From an uncultured Anaerolineae bacterium (lineage in GTDB: Bacteria > Chloroflexota > Anaerolineae > Anaerolineales > Villigracilaceae), in contig CAIQVH010000032.1 of the NCBI GenBank assembly GCA_903875215.1, positions 25,491 to 89,490 of the forward strand: a stretch of DNA of 64,000 nucleotides, written 5' to 3'. Position numbers and translations under genes: made by a program. Positions 26,881 through 33,291 of the stretch are shown here, one piece after another. The number at the start of each line of letters is the position of its first letter. Position 1 is the stretch's first letter. The notes beneath the pieces were generated by a model. The model was not told the DNA's origin and did no database searches. It saw only the letters and a program-made list of their open reading frames with translations.

Positions 26881-27473
26881 TCTGGCATTCCTTGGGGTGA
26901 TGGAGTGAGAAATTCGGCGGGCAGGGGCGGCCAGTCGGCAAGTTGTTCGGCTTGCTCGGCCCAGTTTTCCTTGCCGCTCCAAGAATCGATTTGTAGGGCA
27001 TAAACGCTCGTGCGGGCCAGTTCCTGGTCGCTGATGGGACGAAATTCCTGTCCAGGCCTCAGGCGTGGAAAATACTTCTTCAACAGTCCATACAGCGCGG
27101 CGCGGCACTCTTCCGCATCGGTCAGCACCTCCACACGCCCATAGACCATTACCGAACGGTACTGCGTGCTGAATTCCAGCGCGGTATTGGCCGGCAGGAA
27201 GCGGCCATATTCGCTGGCTTCCAGGCAGACGCGTGGGTTGTGGGCCAGGTTGTCGCGCAGGCGTCCGCTGCGGTTGGAGTGAAAAATGAGGCGGTGCCGG
27301 GCTTCATCAAACCAAAAATTGGTTGGCGTGATGAATGGCTGCTCTTCCCGGCTGTGGGCCAGATGCCCGATCTCGGCGCGCTGTAAAAAAGCGCGGATCC
27401 AGGCTTCGGGGCGGGTGAATTCTGGGAGACGCTGGTGCTGCTCTGGGCTGCTGTGTGTGTAATCTCTGGTCAT
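26877..27473 (-). CDS. Pyridoxamine 5'-phosphate oxidase-family flavin-binding protein
   Basis: 198 residues, split-barrel FMN-binding fold (NimA-like). Features: IGHLAHSREEQPFITPTNFWF, LIFHSNRSGRLRDNLAHNPRVCLE, and YRSVMVYGRVEVL. The group includes proteins of unknown substrate that bind FMN, F420 or heme, and nitroimidazole reductases. Overlaps the glutaredoxin gene by 4 bases, suggesting a shared redox role. Confidence 0.85.
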   Translation of the reverse strand: MTRDYTHSSPEQHQRLPEFTRPEAWIRAFLQRAEIGHLAHSREEQPFITPTNFWFDEARHRLIFHSNRSGRLRDNLAHNPRVCLEASEYGRFLPANTALEFSTQYRSVMVYGRVEVLTDAEECRAALYGLLKKYFPRLRPGQEFRPISDQELARTSVYALQIDSWSGKENWAEQAEQLADWPPLPAEFLTPSPQGMPE

Positions 27474-27512
27474 GGTTCCTCGCTGGGAAGTTATTCTCTG
27501 GGCTGGCTGCGC

Positions 27513-27782
27513 CTAGCGGGGCCGCAAATTTTTCCAGGCCGATTCTGCGTCCGGGATCTCCATCGCTGCTCGGCGCAGCATTTCAAAACTGTGCTCGATG
27601 AGCAAGTCCAACTGCTCATCTGCAAGCTCCTGCCCGGCCTCCTCGGCCTCGATGGATTTGATCAGCGCACGGCGCATACCGCTGGCGCGCCGCGCCCAGA
27701 TAGAATCGACCGAGAGCCGTTCCATGCGCGCCGCCAGCAGGCGGATCAGGTTCATGCGGGCGTTGGAAGACATGGGTTTCAC
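27513..27782 (-). CDS. Small helical protein of unknown function
   Basis: 89 residues from a GTG at 27782 whose GTGA overlaps the upstream lipoprotein stop; an ATG at 27773 is the alternative. Rich in Ala, Glu, Arg and Leu, probably all-helical (KSIEAEEAGQELADEQLDLLIEHSFEMLRR). No signal peptide or membrane segment. No family recognised; support comes from tight coupling to the upstream gene and protein-like composition. Confidence 0.6.
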   Translation of the reverse strand: MKPMSSNARMNLIRLLAARMERLSVDSIWARRASGMRRALIKSIEAEEAGQELADEQLDLLIEHSFEMLRRAAMEIPDAESAWKNLRPR

Positions 27783-28549
27783 TGACAGGTGGCGGTCACT
27801 GCGCTGCTGCGGGCCTGCTGCCCAAGCGCATTGTAGACTTCGATCACGTAGCTGAGCGACTGCCCCGCGCTGACGAAAGCCACCTCGGAAAAGGTGGTGG
27901 TATCGGGCCCGAGGGTGGCCACCTGCCCCTCGTTGCGGTAGATGTTGTAGCCGCTTTCGTTCCGGTTTGTATCGGTCCAGGCCAGGCTGATGGTCACATC
28001 GCTGCCGCCAGGGGCGAAGGCGCAGGTGTAGCTCCAGTCCTTCCAGGCCGGGGCTTTGAGCGGTTCGGGAGTGGGGGTTGGCGGGGCGGTCATTGTTGGC
28101 AGCAGGTGCAGACTGCCGCTGGCTTCTGTATAATCGCCGGCCACCCAGCAGGCGCCCTCGCCGTTGGGGTTTTGGATGATCCAGTAATTGCCTTGTTCGG
28201 CCTTGCCGAGGATGGGCGCTTTTTGGCCGCTGCGTACCACCGTGCGGATTTCGTAGCCGGTGCCGGGGCCAAGGCGGCAGTTGGTATCGCCGGTGAAGCG
28301 CGCCAGCGGGGGTTCAAAGGTGGGGGTCAATGTGGGGGTGGTTGTTCCGGTTGGGGTGCGGGTGGTGGTGAGGGCCGGGGTTGGGCTGGCGGCTGAAGGC
28401 GGCGTACCCAGGGCGGACAGGGTTTGAGCGGCGATGGTGCCCACCAGCGCGGGATCAGGCGTCGGCGGCGCGATGGGCAGGTTGCAGGCTGCCAGGAGAA
28501 GAATCAGCAGTGCGGATGTGGTCAACAGGGCAAGCGGGCGCATGTTCAT
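27779..28549 (-). CDS. Lipoprotein with SH3-like domain
   Basis: 256 residues. Signal peptide with lipobox LLAAC (Cys at about 22), a Pro/Thr-rich linker (28-80), a bacterial SH3 domain (about 85-145: NCRLGPGTGYEIRTVVRSGQ, WWI-like YWIIQNPNGEGACWV), a second Pro/Thr linker, and a fibronectin-III-like C-terminal domain (about 170-256). Exported to the cell surface; SH3 domains of this type often bind cell-wall or surface ligands. Overlaps the hydrolase gene upstream by 4 bases. Confidence 0.88.
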   Translation of the reverse strand: MNMRPLALLTTSALLILLLAACNLPIAPPTPDPALVGTIAAQTLSALGTPPSAASPTPALTTTRTPTGTTTPTLTPTFEPPLARFTGDTNCRLGPGTGYEIRTVVRSGQKAPILGKAEQGNYWIIQNPNGEGACWVAGDYTEASGSLHLLPTMTAPPTPTPEPLKAPAWKDWSYTCAFAPGGSDVTISLAWTDTNRNESGYNIYRNEGQVATLGPDTTTFSEVAFVSAGQSLSYVIEVYNALGQQARSSAVTATCQ

Positions 28550-29943
28550 CCGCTGATCTTGGGGTGCAGGCGTCCGCCGAGGCGCATCAGGCTGATCTGG
28601 CCGTTGGCGTCGCGCAGAAATTCGCAGCGTGCGCCCAGGCGCGGCTCATCCAGCCCGATGACGCGGTCGGTGTCGTAGAAGGCGAAGCGCACATCGGGTT
28701 CGGGCGGGTTGGGAGGGCTATCGGGGGTGGGAAATCCGCCGCGCGGGATGTCTTTGCAGCGCAGGATGCCGTTTTCGGCACTCAGCTCAAAGCTGGAGAG
28801 TGGCAGGTCGTAACGGCCGGTGTATTCGGTCAGTTCTTCCTCCGTTTTCTGAACCGTTGTTGGGCTGGGCAGGGCGGCTCCAAAGTAGATTTCCAGCACC
28901 CACTGGAGAAGTTTGTCGGTCAGGATGCCGCCTTCGTCGCTGTTGGTCAGCAGGGCCACGACAAAATTCTTTTGCGGGATGAAGTGGAGCGCCGCCTGTT
29001 GGCCATTCGTCGCGCCGCCGTGCCCGTAGATTTGCAGGTCTTCGGCCTGGCCTGGGGCGGTGTGGCGGATGAACCAGGTCAGGCCCATCTGGCCGCGCCC
29101 GCCGGCATCGACCTGTGGGACGCGCATGGCGGCCAGGGTTTCGGCTTGCATCAGCGCCTGTCCGGCTGCGGTGGTGCCGTTGCCCATGTGGAAGTGGGCA
29201 TAGCGCAGCAGGTCGCGCACGCTGGTGATGATCCCGCCCACGCAGTTCCCAGCCCGGCCAATGGCCCACGGACGCGCCACCTGCACCTTTTTGCCGACCT
29301 TCTTGTGTCCGCTGACAAAGCGGTGGGTGATCATGATGTCGTTGGGGAAGAAGAAGGTCATCTCCAGGCCGAGCGGTTCGAGCAGCAGTTCGCGCGCGGC
29401 GCGTTCATAGGGCAGGCCGGTGACGATTTCAATAATCCGCCCGGCCAGGTTGAAGCCGGTGTTGTTGTAGGACCAGGCCTGCCCGAGCGGGGTGATTTGC
29501 GGCAGTTTACGAATTCGTTTGACCATTTTTTGCAGGGCGTCGTCGCCATCGCCAAAGGTTTCGAAGTAGTCGCCGATCCAGCCGCCGGTGTGGGTGAGCA
29601 GGTGGCGGGTGGTGAGATGTTTTTCCACCTCGTGATCAGACATTTTGAATTTGGGCAGAATCTTGCGGATGGGGGTATCCAACTCCAGCCGACCCTGTTC
29701 TACCAGGCGCATCAGCAGGGTGCCGGTGAAGGTCTTGGTGATGGAACCGGCCTGAAACAGCGTTTCGGGGGTGACGGGGAGCGGATGTTCCAGGCTGGTT
29801 TTGCCAAACCCGGCGCTGAACTCCTGCCCATTCAGCGCCAGGCCGAGGGCGGCGCCGGGAATTTTCAGGCGTTTCATTTCTGCGCGGATTCTTTCGCAGA
29901 GCAGTTGAAATTGCTGGTCGGGGAGCATTTCGAGCGGGAGCAT
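28546..29943 (-). CDS. Serine beta-lactamase-fold hydrolase (class C / penicillin-binding-like)
   Basis: 465 residues from the ATG at 29943, which has AAGGA upstream. Beta-lactamase (Pfam) domain about 10-350: nucleophile motif SITK (Ser67, Lys70), YNN (SYNNTGF), and HGG (YGHGGATNG). The C-terminal 100 residues form a lipocalin-like extension typical of the EstB/AmpH-like group. No signal peptide is seen. Substrate unknown: peptidase, esterase or D-amino-peptidase are all possible. Confidence 0.9.
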   Translation of the reverse strand: MLPLEMLPDQQFQLLCERIRAEMKRLKIPGAALGLALNGQEFSAGFGKTSLEHPLPVTPETLFQAGSITKTFTGTLLMRLVEQGRLELDTPIRKILPKFKMSDHEVEKHLTTRHLLTHTGGWIGDYFETFGDGDDALQKMVKRIRKLPQITPLGQAWSYNNTGFNLAGRIIEIVTGLPYERAARELLLEPLGLEMTFFFPNDIMITHRFVSGHKKVGKKVQVARPWAIGRAGNCVGGIITSVRDLLRYAHFHMGNGTTAAGQALMQAETLAAMRVPQVDAGGRGQMGLTWFIRHTAPGQAEDLQIYGHGGATNGQQAALHFIPQKNFVVALLTNSDEGGILTDKLLQWVLEIYFGAALPSPTTVQKTEEELTEYTGRYDLPLSSFELSAENGILRCKDIPRGGFPTPDSPPNPPEPDVRFAFYDTDRVIGLDEPRLGARCEFLRDANGQISLMRLGGRLHPKISG

Positions 29944-30024
29944 GGGCCATCCTTTCGGGTTGGAACTTTCGTTGCCGAGTATTGTACACCTTTCGGCCAG
30001 GGGATTAAATGGGTTTTGTGTTAA

Positions 30025-30059
30025 GAAAAAAGCGGAAGGCTGGCCACGGCCCTTCCGCT
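30025..30059 (-). terminator. Terminator of the NYN-domain gene
   Basis: A 9-bp stem (30031-30039 with 30051-30059) followed on the minus strand by T6 (30025-30030). Located 22 bases after the stop of the NYN gene. Confidence 0.85.
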
Positions 30060-30081
30060 TTATTGTTCTCTGCAACCGGTC

Positions 30082-30837
30082 TTATTCTTTCATCTTGACG
30101 TAGAATAGCGTGGAGCCGTCAATTTCCTGCGTTTTCATTTCGAAGTATTCCTTCAGGCTGATCACCAGCCGCGATAGCTGCCGCTGGCCATAGGTGCGCG
30201 GATCGAAGCCCGGATCCAGCTGATAGAGGGCGTTGCCCATGTGATCCAGCCGCGCCCAGCCATCTTCCTGTACGGCAATATCAAATGCTTTTTCGAGCAT
30301 CGGCATTGGATCGGGTTCTTCCTTCTCGGTCTTTTTCTTTTCCGTTGGCTTGCGGATGCGTTCTTTGGCTTTTTTCGTTTCGCTGACCAGGTTCTCGGTA
30401 TAGACAAACACATCGCAGGCGTTCACGAAGGGCTTTGGGGTTTTCTTTTCGCCGATGCCCATCACAAAAACACCCGATTCTCGGATGCGGGTTGCCAGGC
30501 GAGTGTAATCACTGTCGCTGGAAACCAGGCACAGGCCTTCGACAACCCCGCTGTGCAGGATGTCCATCGCATCGATGATCATGGCGCTGTCGGTGGCATT
30601 TTTACCGATGGTGTAGCGGAACTGCTGGATGGGCTGAATGGCATGGAAGTTGAGCACATCCTTCCAGGAATTCATGTTGGGGGTGGTCCAGTCCCCGTAA
30701 ATGCGCCGCACGGTGACAATGCCGTATTTCCCGGCTTCTACTAACATCTGCGGCAACAGGCTCGATTGGGCATTATCGCCGTCAATCAGGATGGCAATTT
30801 TATGGCGTGCTAAGGAGGTAATTTGTTCTTCAGGCAT
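30082..30837 (-). CDS. NYN-domain (LabA/DUF88) protein with C-terminal LOTUS-like domain
   Basis: 251 residues. N-terminal NYN nuclease-fold domain (10-150) with conserved acidic residues: AILIDGDNAQSS, KNATDSAMIIDAMD, and LVSSDSDYTRLATRIRE. A Lys/Glu-rich linker (155-180) leads to a winged-helix OST-HTH/LOTUS-like region (about 185-250, YGQRQLSRLVISLKEYFEM). The family is predicted to bind or cut RNA. A -10 element six bases before the ATG indicates a leaderless transcript. Confidence 0.9.
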   Translation of the reverse strand: MPEEQITSLARHKIAILIDGDNAQSSLLPQMLVEAGKYGIVTVRRIYGDWTTPNMNSWKDVLNFHAIQPIQQFRYTIGKNATDSAMIIDAMDILHSGVVEGLCLVSSDSDYTRLATRIRESGVFVMGIGEKKTPKPFVNACDVFVYTENLVSETKKAKERIRKPTEKKKTEKEEPDPMPMLEKAFDIAVQEDGWARLDHMGNALYQLDPGFDPRTYGQRQLSRLVISLKEYFEMKTQEIDGSTLFYVKMKE

Positions 30838-30843
30838 ATATTA

Positions 30844-30849
30844 ATTATA
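30844..30849 (-). promoter_or_regulatory. -10 element of the NYN-domain gene (leaderless)
   Basis: TATAAT on the minus strand, ending six bases before the start codon, so transcription would begin at or next to the ATG. No ribosome site is present upstream of the gene. Confidence 0.6.
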
Positions 30850-31009
30850 CATGACTCTGTCAAAAAAACCTGGTTACCCGCCAATCCCTTCTCCCTCCAC
30901 CTCCTCACAACCGTGCCGCAGGCCACTTAACCGGGTTTTTCTCAGCTCGCGGGCTTTACAAAACCTTTAAGATTGCTTTATCCCCCATATATTTTCCCCC
31001 GGCCGCTTC

Positions 31010-31018
31010 TGCTAAAAT
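31010..31018 (+). promoter_or_regulatory. Extended -10 promoter of the two-component operon (leaderless)
   Basis: TGC followed by TAAAAT (31013-31018), six bases before the ATG at 31025. The transcript would start at the start codon. The 187-base gap upstream also holds imperfect inverted arms (30864-30876 and 30928-30940) described as a finding. Confidence 0.6.
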
Positions 31019-31024
31019 AGGGAC

Positions 31025-31705
31025 ATGGCTAAAATCCTGATCATTGATGACGAACCCTCGATTGTCAACCTCGTTTCTGCCTACCTTAAACCGGAAGGCT
31101 ACGAGGTGTATACCGCCACCGATGGCCCGGCCGGGCTGAAGGCGGCCAAAACCTATAAACCCGATCTGCTCGTGCTGGATATCATGTTGCCCGGCATGGA
31201 TGGGCTGGAATTGCTATCGCGCCTGCGCCGCGAATCGGAGGTGTACGTCATCTTGTTGACAGCGCGCACCGAGGAAACCGACAAAATCGTCGGCCTCTCG
31301 GTGGGAGCCGATGACTACGTTACCAAGCCGTTCAGCCCGCGTGAGCTGGTGGCACGCATCAAGGCAGCGCTGCGCCGTCTGAATGCGGGATCCAGCCCGG
31401 GCGGAGCGGAAATTCTGTCGTTTAAGCGGGTTCGCCTCGATGCCGGCGCGCGCATGGTGACGGTGGATGATCATCCAATTGACCTCACTGCCATTGAATT
31501 TGATCTGCTTAAGGCTTTGGCCGAAAACCGCGGGCGTGTGCTGACGCGCGAACAGCTGCTCGACAAGGTTTGGGGCGGTACCTATTTTGGCGAAATGCGC
31601 GTTGTGGATGTGCATCTGGGCCATGTCCGCCAGAAATTGGGTCATGAATCCCTGATTACCACCGTGCGCGGCGTTGGTTATCGTTTCGAGGATGAGCCGC
31701 TGTGA
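31025..31705 (+). CDS. OmpR/PhoB-family response regulator
   Basis: 226 residues. Receiver domain (1-118) with Asp8/Asp9, phosphoacceptor Asp52 (LDIMLPGMDG), Thr near LLTARTEE and Lys in VTKPFSP. C-terminal winged-helix DNA-binding domain (about 130-226) ending in the family motif TVRGVGYRFEDE. Overlaps the kinase gene by 4 bases; together they form a classical two-component pair. Confidence 0.96.
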   Translation: MAKILIIDDEPSIVNLVSAYLKPEGYEVYTATDGPAGLKAAKTYKPDLLVLDIMLPGMDGLELLSRLRRESEVYVILLTARTEETDKIVGLSVGADDYVTKPFSPRELVARIKAALRRLNAGSSPGGAEILSFKRVRLDAGARMVTVDDHPIDLTAIEFDLLKALAENRGRVLTREQLLDKVWGGTYFGEMRVVDVHLGHVRQKLGHESLITTVRGVGYRFEDEPL

Positions 31706-32799
31706 AATCGATCCGGGTCAAGCTGTTACTTTCCTACCTGGTTGTGCTGGTTGTCGGTGTGCTGGTGATGGTGGCGGCGGTGCAATTTGCGGCTCCCACG
31801 GCCTATACCCGTTATATGATGAGCGAGGACGGTATGGGGATGGGCATGTCCGGGCACGGGCCGGGCCTCGGTCTGTCGAATTTTCGCGCCGGAATGTTCC
31901 TGGCCTTGGGCTACGCCATTCTGGCTGCGTTTCTGGCCGCTATTGCCGTGAGCCTGTTTTTCAGCCGTCGCATCGTTGCCCCGCTGCAAGAAATGACCAA
32001 CGCCTCACAACGCATCGCCGAAGGCCGCTATGACGAGCGCGTCGCCATCAGCGGCCAGGATGAGCTAGCCAGCCTGGGAGAAAGCTTCAACCAGATGGCT
32101 GAAAAACTCGAAACCACTGAAAGCATGCGGCGGCGCTTGCTGGGTGATGTCAGCCACGAACTGCGTACCCCGCTGACCGCCATCAAGGGCTACATGGAAG
32201 CCCTGATGGATGGTGTTCTGCCCGCCAGCCCCGAAACCTTTGACCAGGTTCGCCGCGAAGCCGACCGCCTGAGCCGCCTGGTGGATGATTTGCAGGAACT
32301 CAGCCGGGTGGAGGCTGGAGCTTTTCCGCTGGATCTTCACCCCGTGAGCCTGTCCATGCTGGTGCAGACCACCGCCAAACGGCTTTCACCGGCCTACGAG
32401 AGCAAGAATGTCCACCTTACCCTGAACCTGCCGGCAGATCTGCCGCAGGTCCTGGCGGATGAAGACCGGCTGATCCAGGTCCTGACCAACCTGCTCGGTA
32501 ACGCGCTGATGTACACCCCCTCGTCTGGGGAAGTGACCGTGCTGGCTGAACGCGCCGGCAATGTGGTGCAGGTTCTCGTCCGCGATACTGGCCTCGGCAT
32601 CCCGGCTGAGAATCTTCCCCATATTTTTGATCGCTTCTACCGCGTGGACAAATCCCGTTCGCGGCAGGCGGGAGGCGGTTCCGGTATCGGCCTGACGATT
32701 GCCCGGGCGCTTGTCGAAGCCCACGGCGGGAAGCTGAGCGCTGACTCAGGTGGCAGTGGTTTGGGTAGCACGTTTACGTTCACGGTGAAAATCGCCTGA
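31702..32799 (+). CDS. Sensor histidine kinase, BaeS-like
   Basis: 365 residues, GTG start. Two membrane segments (about 7-30 and 65-92) flank a short Met/Gly-rich external loop (YMMSEDGMGMGMSGHG), then HAMP (92-145), HisKA (phosphoacceptor in GDVSHELRTPLTAI) and HATPase (NLLGNALMY, DTGLGIPAENL, GSGIGLTIA). The external loop is only about 35 residues, with six Met and two His-Gly positions, so a metal ligand is conceivable but unproven. The three-aptamer RNA starts 87 bases after the stop. Confidence 0.95.
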   Translation: MKSIRVKLLLSYLVVLVVGVLVMVAAVQFAAPTAYTRYMMSEDGMGMGMSGHGPGLGLSNFRAGMFLALGYAILAAFLAAIAVSLFFSRRIVAPLQEMTNASQRIAEGRYDERVAISGQDELASLGESFNQMAEKLETTESMRRRLLGDVSHELRTPLTAIKGYMEALMDGVLPASPETFDQVRREADRLSRLVDDLQELSRVEAGAFPLDLHPVSLSMLVQTTAKRLSPAYESKNVHLTLNLPADLPQVLADEDRLIQVLTNLLGNALMYTPSSGEVTVLAERAGNVVQVLVRDTGLGIPAENLPHIFDRFYRVDKSRSRQAGGGSGIGLTIARALVEAHGGKLSADSGGSGLGSTFTFTVKIA

Positions 32800-32885
32800 A
32801 GCGGGCCACCTTACAATCAGCTTAAAACCCTCCCCAAAGACTTGTAATCCATCCCGGTCTGTGTGAGAATGAAATTGCACACGAG

Positions 32886-32968
32886 AAGAGGCAAAACCAG
32901 AGTAATCTGGCGACGCAAAGTCATAGGGTCAGACGAGAGTACGATTTCGCTGACAGCCTGACTGCCGA
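32886..32968 (+). promoter_or_regulatory. GEMM-I cyclic-dinucleotide riboswitch aptamer, copy A
   Basis: Matches the c-di-GMP-I (GEMM-I) consensus: GGCAAAACC, a hairpin CCAGA-GTAA-TCTGG with a GNRA loop, the core CGACGCAAAG, a second stem GTCAG / CTGAC, and the 3' end CCTGACTGCCGA. The base just before the GCAAA core is G (32890). First of three tandem copies. A weak promoter candidate lies just upstream (TTGTAA 32842-32847, GAGAAT 32865-32870); co-transcription with the kinase gene is also possible. Confidence 0.85.
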
Positions 32969-32969
32969 A

Positions 32970-33050
32970 AAAAGCAAAACCGGGGAAACCCGGCGGCACA
33001 AAGCCAGAGGGTCTAAAGTCCGACTGTGACCAGGATCGCCCGGCTGCCGA
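32970..33050 (+). promoter_or_regulatory. GEMM-I cyclic-dinucleotide riboswitch aptamer, copy B
   Basis: GCAAAACC, hairpin CCGGG-GAAA-CCCGG (GNRA loop), core CGGCACAAAGCC (one or two changes from GACGCAAAG), stem GGTC / GACC, 3' end GCCCGGCTGCCGA, which is nearly the family consensus. The base before the GCAAA core is A (32973). It begins within a few bases of the end of copy A. Confidence 0.85.
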
Positions 33051-33144
33051 AAAGCAAACCCGGTGAAAACCGGCGACGCAAAGCTATGGGTCTAAAATCA
33101 GTGAACCTTTAACTAGAACCTGATCAGATTGCCAGGCTGCCGAA
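33051..33144 (+). promoter_or_regulatory. GEMM-I cyclic-dinucleotide riboswitch aptamer, copy C
   Basis: GCAAACC, hairpin CCGGT-GAAA-ACCGG, core CGACGCAAAGC, then GGTCTAAAATCAG pairing with CTGAT further on, and the 3' end GCCAGGCTGCCGAA. The base before the core is A (33053). Its second hairpin is about 12 bases longer than in copies A and B. A terminator hairpin begins 14 bases later and shares the CTGCCGA heptamer with the aptamer 3' strand, so the two could compete for the same partner. Confidence 0.87.
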
Positions 33145-33157
33145 CGTGCAAAGTATC

Positions 33158-33205
33158 CCTGCCGATGGACCGTTATCGCCCAGTCCATCGGCAGGTCTTT
33201 TATTT
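33158..33205 (+). terminator. Terminator closing the triple-aptamer RNA
   Basis: Perfect 13-bp stem (33158-33170 with 33183-33195), 12-base loop, tail TCTTTTATTT. It is the likely expression platform or end of the aptamer transcript. No plus-strand coding region follows. Confidence 0.88.
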
Positions 33206-33222
33206 CCCGCGGCGGTTGGTAG

Positions 33223-33263
33223 AAAAAAACGTGGGCTGGCCTGTTTTGAGCAGGGCAGCCCAC
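33223..33263 (-). terminator. Terminator of the molybdenum hydroxylase operon
   Basis: 13-bp stem with one mismatch (33231-33243 with 33251-33263), followed on the minus strand by seven T (33223-33229). Lies 28 bases after the stop of the hydroxylase large subunit and faces the aptamer RNA terminator tail to tail. Confidence 0.88.
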
Positions 33264-33291
33264 ATTTGTGGTTAACTGGTCAGCGCTAGGG

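Noticed and set aside
26881..27108. Upstream extension of the glutaredoxin gene
   Set aside because: It overlaps the coding region of the flavin-binding protein; the glutaredoxin fold begins at the ATG at 26880.
28381..30024. 547-codon plus-strand open frame
   Set aside because: It runs opposite the beta-lactamase-fold gene and lipoprotein, which have clear catalytic motifs; the antisense protein has no recognisable family and reflects GC-rich codon bias.
32812..32817. TACAAT as a promoter for the aptamer RNA
   Set aside because: No acceptable -35 at the right distance, and the start would be 60 bases ahead of the first aptamer; kept only as a remote option.
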